Source of the DNA: Synechococcus sp. CO36386bin_37
GTDB taxonomy: Bacteria > Cyanobacteriota > Cyanobacteriia > PCC-6307 > Cyanobiaceae
Direction of reading: 5' to 3'
DNA length: 13,302 bases
Assembly: GCA_011525445.1 (NCBI GenBank)
Contig: WTGE01000050.1
Location: 1 to 13,302, forward strand
The notes below the pieces were generated by a model. The model worked only from the letters and a program-made list of their open reading frames with translations, was not told where the DNA came from and ran no database searches. The position numbers and the translations under genes were made by a program. Of the stretch, positions 6,359 to 13,302 are shown one piece after another. Each line of letters opens with the position of its first letter. Within the stretch, counting starts at the first letter, position 1.

Positions 6359-6431
6359 TCTTGATAATTACAAGACTTTCTAACTTATGCAAAAAATAAG
6401 CAATACACCTGACGCCGTATCAAAAGTCAAA

Positions 6432-7112
6432 CTACGGACGGGAAAATTCTCTCCAATACTTGGGATGAATCATCACGTTTTCTGTATTACCAGACCCAAG
6501 CCTCTCAGCCGCAGTCACACTAATATCATAAGAGATACTCCACCTTGGATTTTCGGCGTTGTACCGAGAAACAGAGTGGTCCAAATTCGAAGGAAACACT
6601 ACAAGATCAAAAGCATGAGGAGATATTTTGGTAAGCAAAGTAGGGAATTCTAATTCTCGAGAAATAATTTTTGGAATATTTGGAAGGCTTGGTTTGTTCA
6701 TGTGAAAAAAAAGGTCACCGCCTGAGTCTTGATCGCATTGAAGATAAAAAACTGCCGCCAAGATAGAGTTATTATGAGAATGCCGATCAATCGATTTATT
6801 TTTTCTGGTAATTACAGGCCATGACTTCTGATGAAATAACGCAATACGATTCACGTCATAACCTAAGTCGCTTAGATACCTGGCAACAACTTTTTCAACC
6901 TCAACTGTCAACCAGTTGAACTCTTTCAACTGATGCAAATGGGCCATGCCACCCTCTTGATCCCAAAATTGCTTGTTTGTTTGTTCACTCTTATCCTGAA
7001 GATTTTGCATGAATTCCATCATGCCTGAAAGCTCAATGCTCGGAGGATTGAGCTTGGCTTTAGCTACAGCGAAACCAGGAACAGACTTGTAATTAATTTG
7101 CATATTACTCAT
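6432..7112 (-). CDS. Putative 2OG-Fe(II) oxygenase (PF13759/TIGR02466-like)
   Basis: A 226-residue cytosolic protein unrelated in detail to the oxygenase at 726. The core pattern is SWPVITRKNKSIDRHSHNNS (residues 98-117), then a YLQCDQDSGGDLFF strand pair, VVFPSNLDHSV (His179), and R190-W-S-I-S-Y-D. This is the layout of the TIGR02466-type 2OG-Fe(II) family: H-x-H (His111, His113), Gly-Gly, a distal His and a basic residue four strands later. The substrate is unknown; relatives are common in marine cyanobacteria and cyanophages. The start at ATG 7112 is fixed by a GAGG six bases upstream; an upstream TTG at 7124 is rejected. It is located in the AT-rich stretch, with no close partner on its strand. 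Confidence 0.72.
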   Translation of the reverse strand: MSNMQINYKSVPGFAVAKAKLNPPSIELSGMMEFMQNLQDKSEQTNKQFWDQEGGMAHLHQLKEFNWLTVEVEKVVARYLSDLGYDVNRIALFHQKSWPVITRKNKSIDRHSHNNSILAAVFYLQCDQDSGGDLFFHMNKPSLPNIPKIISRELEFPTLLTKISPHAFDLVVFPSNLDHSVSRYNAENPRWSISYDISVTAAERLGSGNTENVMIHPKYWREFSRP

Positions 7113-7118
7113 AAATGA

Positions 7119-7122
7119 CCTC
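7119..7122 (-). promoter_or_regulatory. Ribosome-binding site deciding the oxygenase start
   Basis: GAGG on the minus strand, six bases before ATG 7112. It overlaps the upstream in-frame TTG at 7124 and so argues for the ATG start. Confidence 0.6.
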
Positions 7123-7411
7123 AAGCTTAATCAGCATATAAGCACAGCATAGCATCTTGATATATCGCCATTGATTGCAACCACAAAGCTATTTTCGAAA
7201 TCATGATTGAATCAAAGATAAACAGCCGGAATCAATAAAATCCAGACCAAACACTCCTTCAGGACGCTTTTTTGATGTTGAGGCTCAAGAGCTTCATAAT
7301 TACTGCATTTGAAACAACCTCAGCGAAAGATAAGCAATGAACTCACAGCAAAATCCATGCCAACACAATCACACACATCTGATAGGAATTTTTCACCTCA
7401 ATCCTAAGCAT

Positions 7412-7543
7412 TTATTTTCGTCCTGCTGGCCCACATTCACGTCCAAAAGGCCTGTGTGAATACTTCATTAAACCTTGAATGCGCAATCGATACTCTGGCA
7501 TGAACGCCTGAAGAACCAGAGATTCTCCACCACACCCATGCAC
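7412..7543 (-). CDS. Possible 43-residue small protein
   Basis: A GTG-initiated frame placed directly after an in-frame TAG. It encodes a basic peptide with a SLVLQAFMPEYRLRIQG middle and a GRECGPAGRK end. The composition (Arg, Gly, Tyr) is more protein-like than expected for AT-rich spacer. An overlapping 64-codon frame (7437-7631, minus) has an ATG and a Trp/Ser-rich sequence, so the true frame is not certain and either may be chance. No Shine-Dalgarno is seen. The region may be a conserved DNA or RNA element instead of a gene. Confidence 0.28.
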   Translation of the reverse strand: MHGCGGESLVLQAFMPEYRLRIQGLMKYSHRPFGRECGPAGRK

Positions 7544-7667
7544 CTAACTGAATGCATTGAAATGTATTGATCGAGAGGCAATCAGCCAGTAGAACAGTTT
7601 TTACTATCCACATTCCAGTAGCTCCACTCAAGATCCCACTGAGGACAATGTTGATCTTGGAAAGCGA

Positions 7668-7769
7668 TTAAGCTTTGCGCTGCACAGAATCGTTATCGAT
7701 TTGTGATACAAACCAGTAGATTCCGTCGGACTTCCACTCAAACTCTTCAACACTAAGAACAAAGATCAT
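7668..7769 (-). CDS. Possible 33-residue small protein
   Basis: An ATG-to-TAA frame, MIFVLSVEEFEWKSDGIYWF then VSQIDNDSVQRKA. It has a regular alternating hydrophobic/polar pattern and two Trp, like a short beta hairpin, and could be a remnant of a longer gene. A GTG two codons upstream is an alternative start. It lies between the other micro-ORF and tRNA-Val. No ribosome-binding site; the short length makes chance quite possible. Confidence 0.28.
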   Translation of the reverse strand: MIFVLSVEEFEWKSDGIYWFVSQIDNDSVQRKA

Positions 7770-7843
7770 GCGCACTAAATATCAATCCTACATGTTCCTC
7801 TTGAAAGCCTTTCACACAAGTGGAATTGAATGAAAACGTGAGA

Positions 7844-7915
<72 letters not shown>

Positions 7916-7972
7916 GTTGAGTGATTCTGCCTGATGGTGGCAGGCTATGTCCAACATTGTGCATCAACACGG

Positions 7973-8485
7973 ATGGCGTCAGGCCTTGAGCACGATCGAG
8001 CGACTTGTGTCCTGGCTGTGTTCTACGGAGTGATTTGGTGGCCATGGTTCGGGATTCCTTGTGCTGCCTTCAGCGGACTCGCCTTTTTGTTTGGAGGTCT
8101 CTTCCTCTCTCCTGATCTCGACATCCATTCCAGGCCCTATCAGCGCTGGGGAATCCTGCGTTGGCTGTGGTGGCCCTACCAACGCTTGATTCCTCACCGC
8201 TCAATGCTGTCTCATAGTCCATTCCTGGGAACAGCAATTCGAATTGTCTACTTCGGTTGTGTGGTGATTTTCTTCAGTTGGCTGGGCAGCCCCTGGGGCG
8301 CCCCCACACCTGAACAATTGCGAAGCTGGCTGACACAGACCTGGAGAGAATCCCCAAACCTGATTCTTATTGGCTTATTTGGGATTGAAACAAGCTCCTG
8401 GCTGCATCTGATTCAAGACGGCGACCCCGTGCCGCGGCCGCTATGGAAACCGAAGCGACCCGGCAAACGACGTCGTCGTCCCTAA
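7973..8485 (+). CDS. DUF2227-type membrane protein (putative metal-binding)
   Basis: A 170-residue inner-membrane protein. It has about four hydrophobic segments (roughly 12-26, 29-46, 86-105 and 128-141) and a very basic C-terminus ending in RRRR. Conserved polar motifs typical of DUF2227 and the YdjM-like putative metal-dependent hydrolase group are visible. They are GLEHDRAT with His7-Asp8, LSPDLDIHSRPYQRWG with Asp48 and Asp50, PHRSMLSHSP with His75 and His81, and SSWLHLIQDG with His145 and Asp149. These could bind a metal at the membrane surface; no activity is established. The start at 7973 (MASGLEHDR) is preferred over 7934 because the family begins near this motif. The gene starts 57 bases from the divergent tRNA-Val. 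Confidence 0.8.
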   Translation: MASGLEHDRATCVLAVFYGVIWWPWFGIPCAAFSGLAFLFGGLFLSPDLDIHSRPYQRWGILRWLWWPYQRLIPHRSMLSHSPFLGTAIRIVYFGCVVIFFSWLGSPWGAPTPEQLRSWLTQTWRESPNLILIGLFGIETSSWLHLIQDGDPVPRPLWKPKRPGKRRRRP

Positions 8486-8776
8486 CTAAAAACAACACCT
8501 TTTTTTGCGCCAAAGTAATGATCAGGGCATTAACGCCTCGTGGGTATCAGTCTTGGATTGAGTGCACAAAGGCGGGATAGAAAGCATGGTGAGGAAACCT
8601 GACCTCTAACAACGTTGTACAGCGCTGGCGCCTGGAGGAGTCTTGATCCAGAGCCGTTTCTGCCTACACCTGCGAAAACAGGTATGTGTATCGAAGCGCA
8701 ATCCTCCCAATCGACTTCTGCAGACCCTGTTGAACAGACTCCGGCTGAGTCAAAGGCCCGCTTAACCCAAGACTCA

Positions 8777-9640
8777 ATGACCTCCGAAACTGCCCCCATG
8801 AAAGATTCCCTGCACCAGTTGGTGGAAGTGGTCGCACAGTTACGCGACCCCGACCGTGGTTGCCCCTGGGATCTCCAACAGACCCATCAAAGCCTTGTGC
8901 CCTACGTCCTGGAGGAAGCTCACGAAGTTGCGGATGCCATTCGCCATGGTGATGACCGCCATCTGCAGGAGGAATTGGGAGACCTGCTCCTGCAGGTCGT
9001 GCTGCACGCGCAACTCGCTCAAGAGCACAACCGCTTTGATCTCGACGCGATCGCTCGCGGCATCACCGACAAGTTGATTCGTCGCCATCCGCATGTTTTC
9101 GGAGATGCAGAGGTCAGTGACAGCGCATCTGTTTCAGCAAGATGGGAAGCCATCAAAGCCCAAGAACAAGCCGAACGTGGAGAAATCCAATCCCAATCAA
9201 GCAGCCCATTGAGTGATCAACTCGCCGGCAAAATTCGCGGACAGCCTGCCATTGCTGGAGCCATGATCATTTCGCGCAAAGCCGCCAAAGCGGGCTTTGA
9301 GTGGGATGACATCCAGGGGGTCTGGGAGAAAGTGCATGAGGAACTCGATGAATTCAAGGAAGCCGTTTCCTCAGGCGACAAGCAACACGCACAGGATGAA
9401 CTCGGCGATCTGCTGTTCACGCTCGTGAATGTGGCCCGCTGGTGTGGTTGTCATCCAGAGGAAGGCCTGGCTGGAACGAATCGACGCTTTCTTGATCGGT
9501 TTTCTCGTGTGGAGGCTGCTCTTGATGGCCAACTTCAAGAACGCAGCATGGAAGAGCTGGAGAGGCTCTGGCAACAAGCCAAACTGGCAATTCGTGCTGA
9601 ACAAAGCTCAGAGGGCACTTCTGGCGGTGAGCATGCCTAG
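8777..9640 (+). CDS. mazG: Nucleoside triphosphate pyrophosphohydrolase MazG
   Basis: Hydrolyses (d)NTPs to the monophosphate and pyrophosphate, and in other bacteria affects nucleotide-pool quality and the stringent response. There are two MazG domains in tandem, as in E. coli MazG. The first has RDPDRGCPWDLQQTH, then LEEAHEVADAI and LQEELGDLLLQ, the EExxE...ExxD magnesium site. The second has KVHEELDEFKEAV and AQDELGDLLFT with the same spacing. From ATG 8777 it is 287 residues, near the usual length. Longer starts are open (ATG 8684 adding 31 residues, TTG 8615 adding 54), but the extra stretch is Ser/Gln/Thr-rich and looks non-conserved. It converges with the arfB-like gene. Marine cyanophages also carry mazG, but their version is a short single domain, so this is the host type. 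Confidence 0.9.
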   Translation: MTSETAPMKDSLHQLVEVVAQLRDPDRGCPWDLQQTHQSLVPYVLEEAHEVADAIRHGDDRHLQEELGDLLLQVVLHAQLAQEHNRFDLDAIARGITDKLIRRHPHVFGDAEVSDSASVSARWEAIKAQEQAERGEIQSQSSSPLSDQLAGKIRGQPAIAGAMIISRKAAKAGFEWDDIQGVWEKVHEELDEFKEAVSSGDKQHAQDELGDLLFTLVNVARWCGCHPEEGLAGTNRRFLDRFSRVEAALDGQLQERSMEELERLWQQAKLAIRAEQSSEGTSGGEHA

Positions 9641-9688
9641 CTCTCGCAAGAACGGACTGTTATCAGGTTCATCCCTGTACCCCCAGCT

Positions 9689-10123
9689 CTAATCGTCGAA
9701 GAAGGAACGCTGCTGGCGTTTTTTTTTGAGTTGACTGCGCCGCCCCTTGGCATCCAGACGTCGCTGGACTGCTCCTCGTCCCGGGCGTGTCATCCGACGC
9801 TTGGGTGGTGGTGACTTAAGGCCCTCCCTTAACAATTCAGCCAACCGAGCCATGGCTCGCTGACGGTTTTGCCATTGCGATCTCTCCTCTGCCGCAACCA
9901 CACGCAGGCTTCCATCAACCAGTCGCGAACCCAGAGCCTTCATCAGTCGTTGTCGCCGAAAAGTCCCCAGTACCTCCGAGCTCTCCAGGTCAAACACCAA
10001 CTCCACCCGCGAATCCGTGGTGTTCACACCCTGGCCTCCAGGACCTGAGCCACGGGAAAATCGCCACTGAAGCTCTTTTGAGGGGATCACCAAGCGTGCG
10101 TTCACAGTGAGGTCTTGGGGCAT
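9689..10123 (-). CDS. arfB: Peptidyl-tRNA hydrolase ArfB-like ribosome-rescue factor
   Basis: A 144-residue protein with the catalytic domain of class I release factors but no codon-recognition domain. [14 protein letters not shown] carries the GGQ motif (residues 29-31), which hydrolyses peptidyl-tRNA in the ribosomal A site. The C-terminal 35 residues are highly basic ([20 protein letters not shown], then [11 protein letters not shown]), as in ArfB/YaeJ, where this tail threads into the empty mRNA channel of stalled ribosomes. Length matches ArfB (about 140). It lies between mazG and speE on the opposite strand, with 48 bases to the mazG stop and a divergent gap of about 140 bases to speE. 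The ATG start is clear. The rescue role is from family knowledge. Confidence 0.88.
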   Translation of the reverse strand: MPQDLTVNARLVIPSKELQWRFSRGSGPGGQGVNTTDSRVELVFDLESSEVLGTFRRQRLMKALGSRLVDGSLRVVAAEERSQWQNRQRAMARLAELLREGLKSPPPKRRMTRPGRGAVQRRLDAKGRRSQLKKKRQQRSFFDD

Positions 10124-10263
10124 CGCTCAAGCATTCCTTCAAGGCAGCAATCGCACCAGCGCCGATTGAAGCGATTGAACATCTCAAACCATCAACCCTG
10201 GCATCCCTGGTCCCAAACGGCGCTGGTTTTAGCTGGATAACGCACATGTTCCAGCGACCCGCC

Positions 10264-11127
10264 ATGAACACTGCGTCTCACACCACCGATCACTGGATCG
10301 ATGAACAACACGATGGGGTGCGCTACGGCCTGAAAGGACAGGTGTTGGTTGAAGAGACCAGCCCCTATCAGCGCATCACAGTGATCGAAAGCTCACGTTA
10401 CGGAACAGGCCTTTTGCTGGACGGCTGCTGGATGACCGCAGAACATCAGGAGTGCCATTATCACGAATCCCTGGTGCATCCTGCGCTCTGCGCCGCCGAG
10501 TCGATCGAGCGCGTGCTTGTAATCGGAGGTGGCGATGGAGGAACCGCCCGAGAGTGTCTACGCCATCCAGAGGTCAAGCACCTCGACCTGGTGGAGATCG
10601 ACCAACGGGTTGTCGAACTCAGTCAAACCCACCTGCCCTCCATCGGAGGCGGATGCTGGAGCGACCCTCGCTTCCACTTGAACATCGGTGATGGGATCGC
10701 CTGGGCTGCTCAAGCCGCAGAGGCCTCTTACGATGTTGTCCTGGTGGATGGATCAGATCCCACTGGTCCCGCTGAAGGCCTCTTCAATCGCGCCTTCTTC
10801 AGCAACTGCCGCCGCATTCTCAAACCGGGCGGGATCTTCGCAACGCAAAGCGAATCACCCGAAGCCTTCCATCAGGTCCATCTCGACATGGTGAAACTGA
10901 TCCGAGAGCTGTTCGGCCATGCCGATCCGCTCTACGGCTGGGTGCCGATGTATCCGAGCGGCTGGTGGAGTTGGACATTTGCAGCCACCGATGCCCCTCG
11001 ATACCTCTGTGCTCGTCACGATCGCGCCAAGGCCGTCGCTGAAGGTTGCGCCATCTGGAGTCCGCGTTGGCAACAAGGAGCCTTCAATGCTGTTCCCGCC
11101 AGCATCGAACGGGAGCTCAATGCATGA
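10264..11127 (+). CDS. speE: Spermidine synthase
   Basis: A cytosolic aminopropyltransferase that moves the aminopropyl group from decarboxylated S-adenosylmethionine to putrescine, giving spermidine and methylthioadenosine. 287 residues from ATG 10264. Visible motifs are the N-terminal beta domain with [10 protein letters not shown] (66-75), the nucleotide site [10 protein letters not shown] (84-93) with Glu111 in [15 protein letters not shown], and the active-site [14 protein letters not shown] (161-174, Asp162 and Asp165). [15 protein letters not shown] is near the C-terminus. An in-frame ATG at 10246 adds six residues (MFQRPA); neither has a Shine-Dalgarno. Its TGA stop overlaps the start of speB (ATGA), so the two are one operon with coupled translation. 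Confidence 0.93.
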   Translation: MNTASHTTDHWIDEQHDGVRYGLKGQVLVEETSPYQRITVIESSRYGTGLLLDGCWMTAEHQECHYHESLVHPALCAAESIERVLVIGGGDGGTARECLRHPEVKHLDLVEIDQRVVELSQTHLPSIGGGCWSDPRFHLNIGDGIAWAAQAAEASYDVVLVDGSDPTGPAEGLFNRAFFSNCRRILKPGGIFATQSESPEAFHQVHLDMVKLIRELFGHADPLYGWVPMYPSGWWSWTFAATDAPRYLCARHDRAKAVAEGCAIWSPRWQQGAFNAVPASIERELNA

Positions 11128-12026
11128 CCCAAAGCACAAAACAACTTCTCGATCAGTCGCTGTTTGATGACGAGGGTGCCATTTTCATGGGAGCTCGGCG
11201 CAATCCAGAGGGATGTGCTGTGGCCTTGTTTGGAGTGCCCTATGACGGCACCACTTCATTCCGGCCAGGAACCCGATTTGGACCAGCCGCCATTCGTGAA
11301 GTGAGCACAGGGCTTGAAACCTACTGCCCCCAGCTTGACCTGGATCTCGACAACATCCGTTACGCCGACATCGGAGCCGTTGAGATTGCATATGGAGATC
11401 CAGAGCCGGTCGTGAGTGCCGTGCGCCGTGCCACGAATAGTGTCTTGGCCTCCGGAATGAAGCCACTGATGCTGGGAGGTGAACATTCCATCAGTTCTGG
11501 CGCCGTCGCTGCTGTTGCAGAGCACCACCCCGACCTCATTTTGATGCAGCTGGATGCCCATGCCGACCTCCGACACGAATGGCTTGGAGCCCGTCACAGC
11601 CATGCCTGCGCCATGCGCCGTTGTCTTGAGGTCCTCCCCAGCCAACAACTCCTGCAGGTTGCGATCCGAAGCGGGACCCATGACGAATTCAAAGAACTGC
11701 GTCTCAGCCAACGCCTGATCACGATCCCTGAGATCAAAAATCGCTTGGATGCCTTCCGAGGACGACCGATTTACCTCACCGTGGACCTCGACTGGTTTGA
11801 TCCAGCCGTGATGCCAGGCACAGGGACTCCCGAACCCGGAGGCTTTTTCTGGAATGATTTCGCAGACGTCATCCAGGCATTAAGCAATCACCGCATCGTG
11901 GGCGCAGACGTTGTGGAACTGGCACCCCATCTCGATTCAAGTGGAATCAGCAGCGTTCTCGCGGCCAAAGTGACCCGAAGCCTGCTGCTCAGGATGGCTA
12001 ATCCGATAGATCGTGAGACAGGATGA
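11124..12026 (+). CDS. speB: Agmatinase (ureohydrolase family)
   Basis: A manganese-dependent ureohydrolase that splits agmatine into putrescine and urea, feeding SpeE. 300 residues. Metal ligands are seen in the standard places: GGEHS (His121), DAHAD (Asp144, His146, Asp148), and [20 protein letters not shown] (Asp221, Asp223). HSHACAMRR (His160) and DVVELAP (Glu265) are also present. The N-terminal [18 protein letters not shown] is typical of agmatinases. The start ATG overlaps the speE stop by four bases. Some cyanobacterial ureohydrolases of this family act on guanidine or other guanidino compounds, so substrate is not fully fixed by sequence, but operon partnership with speE favours agmatine. 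Arginine decarboxylase, the preceding step, is not in the window. Confidence 0.9.
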   Translation: MTQSTKQLLDQSLFDDEGAIFMGARRNPEGCAVALFGVPYDGTTSFRPGTRFGPAAIREVSTGLETYCPQLDLDLDNIRYADIGAVEIAYGDPEPVVSAVRRATNSVLASGMKPLMLGGEHSISSGAVAAVAEHHPDLILMQLDAHADLRHEWLGARHSHACAMRRCLEVLPSQQLLQVAIRSGTHDEFKELRLSQRLITIPEIKNRLDAFRGRPIYLTVDLDWFDPAVMPGTGTPEPGGFFWNDFADVIQALSNHRIVGADVVELAPHLDSSGISSVLAAKVTRSLLLRMANPIDRETG

Positions 12027-12094
12027 GTTGCCTACTCCTGAATCAGTCGGCTGGGCTCAACAAACTCGAGCTCAATGGTCAGAGAACTTCAGAG

Positions 12095-12355
12095 TTACCA
12101 CCGAACCTTGAGTTCGGATTCTTGATCAGAGCTCCGCATCGACTCACATAAATCCAACTGACGGTCCAAGGGGAACAGAACCGCATCCTGAAGATTGAGG
12201 TCAGGAAGCGATGGAGAACGACCCGTCCAGTGGTGACAAAACACCTGTCCGGCCAACTCAGCATGAACGGGCAGTCGGCGCAAACGACACCAGCCAGAGC
12301 CTGTTGCAGCAGAGAGTGTGCAATGAGCGCAGGTTCGACAACTTGACTGAGTCAT
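12095..12355 (-). CDS. Small Cys-rich protein, possible Zn or Fe-S binder
   Basis: An 86-residue soluble protein. The N-terminal half has Cys6-x2-Cys9-x2-Cys12, then a GWCRLRRLPVHAELAG segment with Cys23 and FCHHW with Cys40, His41 and His42. A sixth cysteine is at 70. This spacing is like a small metal-binding module. The C-terminal half is less ordered and acidic. A Shine-Dalgarno-like AGGGG lies four bases before the ATG. I do not know a named family; similar short proteins seem to exist in marine Synechococcus, but I cannot verify this here. It is convergent with speB (68-base gap) and divergent from gcvT (161-base gap), so it is its own transcription unit. Confidence 0.65.
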   Translation of the reverse strand: MTQSSCRTCAHCTLSAATGSGWCRLRRLPVHAELAGQVFCHHWTGRSPSLPDLNLQDAVLFPLDRQLDLCESMRSSDQESELKVRW

Positions 12356-12359
12356 GTAA

Positions 12360-12364
12360 CCCCT
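12360..12364 (-). promoter_or_regulatory. Ribosome-binding site of the small Cys-rich protein
   Basis: AGGGG on the minus strand, four bases before ATG 12355. It supports this frame and this start for a gene otherwise hard to prove. Confidence 0.5.
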
Positions 12365-12516
12365 GCCCCAGACGCCTGTTCAAGCTAAGGACGATTGCCA
12401 AAGCGGACCACAAAATCCCCGTAATCTGCTGCTTTGCTTCCGAATTCCAATCTGGTTTGAAGAGTTAAGCCTCAAACCCATTGGGTTCATAGGATTTAGA
12501 AGCATGCCCAGCGGCC

Positions 12517-13302
12517 ATGGACCTGAATCACACACCGCTCCATGACCTCTGCATCGCTGCCGGTGCACGGATGGTTCCCTTCGCTGGATGGGAGATGCCC
12601 GTTCAGTTTTCGGGTCTGATGGCTGAACACAAAGCCGTTCGTCGTGATGTCGGCATCTTTGACATTTCCCACATGGGAGTGCTGCGTCTCGAAGGTGCCA
12701 ATCCCAAAGATGCACTGCAAAAGCTCATTCCCACTGATCTGCACCGCATCGGACCAGGCCAAGCCTGCTATTCCGTTTTGCTCAATGACAAGGGTGGGAT
12801 TTTAGATGATCTCATCATCTACGACCTCGGACCGTCGAAACGGGAAGCGGGCCACGAAACCCTGCTGATTGTCATCAATGCAGCTTGCGCAGAAGCAGAC
12901 ACGTTGTGGATCCGGCAACACCTGGAACAGGATGATCTGAACGTTCTCGACGCAAAGAACACTGGCGTGTTGCTTGCTCTCCAAGGCCCCAAAGCCATCG
13001 GACTGCTGGAACGCTGCAGCGGAATCGACTTGAGCGAGTGGCCTCGCTTCGGTCACCGCATGCTTCCTGTTCAAGGTCTCGAAGCACCTGTCTTTACAGC
13101 CCGAACGGGCTACACGGGAGAGGATGGCGTGGAGCTGTTACTCAATGCGGAAGACGGACGCCGTCTTTGGGGTCAACTCTTGGGAGAGGGTGTCACCCCG
13201 TGCGGTCTCGGTGCTCGAGACACCCTGAGACTCGAAGCGGCCATGCATCTGTATGGCCAGGACATGGATACGGAGACCACTCCATTCGAAGCGGGCCTCG
13301 GT
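12517..13302 (+). CDS. gcvT: Aminomethyltransferase (glycine cleavage T protein), partial at the right edge
   Basis: T protein of the glycine cleavage system. It takes the aminomethyl group from lipoylated H protein and transfers it to tetrahydrofolate, releasing ammonia. In cyanobacteria this serves photorespiratory glycine breakdown and one-carbon supply. The window holds 262 codons of about 370; the frame is open at the edge. Visible family motifs: FAGWEMPVQF (22-31), FDISHMG (48-54), GGILDDLI (93-100), ALQGPKA, and RTGYTGEDGVEL (196-207). Later come LGARDTLRLEAAMHLYGQD and TPFEAGLG. ATG 12517 is the first sensible start; a nearer-looking ATG at 12504 is in another frame. There is no strong Shine-Dalgarno, and a weak TAGGAT -10-like box lies about 30 bases upstream. 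Other gcv genes would be further right. Confidence 0.95.
   Translation, partial: MDLNHTPLHDLCIAAGARMVPFAGWEMPVQFSGLMAEHKAVRRDVGIFDISHMGVLRLEGANPKDALQKLIPTDLHRIGPGQACYSVLLNDKGGILDDLIIYDLGPSKREAGHETLLIVINAACAEADTLWIRQHLEQDDLNVLDAKNTGVLLALQGPKAIGLLERCSGIDLSEWPRFGHRMLPVQGLEAPVFTARTGYTGEDGVELLLNAEDGRRLWGQLLGEGVTPCGLGARDTLRLEAAMHLYGQDMDTETTPFEAGLG

Larger units (their letters stand above)
7113..7843. other. Long gene-poor AT-rich region next to tRNA-Val
   Basis: About 730 bases with no ordinary gene. Two short minus-strand reading frames (7412-7543 and 7668-7769) are listed separately with low confidence. A 6-1-6 palindrome TGAAAG-C-CTTTCA is at 7802-7814. The left part (7113-7411) holds nothing I can identify beyond the presumed promoter of the oxygenase. 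I looked for a second copy of the tRNA 3' end and did not find one by eye. Confidence 0.5.

Noticed and set aside
8486..8515. Possible terminator after the DUF2227 gene (T-run at about 8502-8508)
   Set aside because: A run of seven T is present, but only an A-T stem (AAAAA...TTTTT) could form, with no GC-rich hairpin.
12356..12516. Glycine riboswitch upstream of gcvT
   Set aside because: Looked for because gcvT leaders often carry one. The region is short and I do not see the conserved aptamer core; only a small AACCC-ATT-GGGTT hairpin is present. A covariance-model search would settle it.

Overview
The window looks like chromosome from a marine picocyanobacterium, most likely Synechococcus (inference). 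The evidence is the protein set: a cyanobacterial-type Zur/FurB regulator, a cyanobacterial-type spermidine synthase, a DUF2227 membrane protein, MazG, a GGQ-domain ribosome-rescue factor, GcvT, and several small proteins of the kind conserved in that group. Codon and base composition is moderate-to-high GC at both ends and clearly AT-richer between about 3.5 and 7.8 kb.

Layout. Positions 1-140 hold the N-terminus of valyl-tRNA synthetase on the minus strand, divergent from a small Nif11-like protein. At 726-1834 a two-gene minus-strand unit encodes an unknown protein followed by a 2-oxoglutarate/Fe(II) oxygenase. At 1888-3534 a plus-strand run encodes a small acidic protein, a short-chain dehydrogenase/reductase and the zinc-uptake regulator Zur. 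The last two are only 6 bases apart.

From 3535 to 7843 the sequence is AT-rich, with short genes and long gaps. It holds a small secreted Cys/Trp protein with its own terminator, a pair of very small genes (52 and 66 residues) in tandem, a TerB-like protein, a second and different 2OG-Fe(II)-type oxygenase, and two possible micro-ORFs. This stretch ends at the 3' end of a tRNA-Val(UAC) gene, which is the usual geometry of a tRNA-anchored genomic island. I see no integrase and no att repeat, so island status is an inference.

From 7973 to the end the sequence is core-like: DUF2227 membrane protein, mazG, an arfB-like gene (minus), then speE-speB with an ATGA overlap. SpeB makes putrescine from agmatine and SpeE converts putrescine to spermidine, so the pair is a polyamine module. 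A small Cys-rich minus-strand protein follows, then the 5' part of gcvT running off the window.

I found no CRISPR array, transposase, phage structural gene or obvious new multi-gene defence system. The most interesting items are the tRNA-bounded AT-rich segment with its small-protein genes, the conserved-looking Cys-rich protein between speB and gcvT, the SDR-zur pair, and a near-palindrome downstream of zur.
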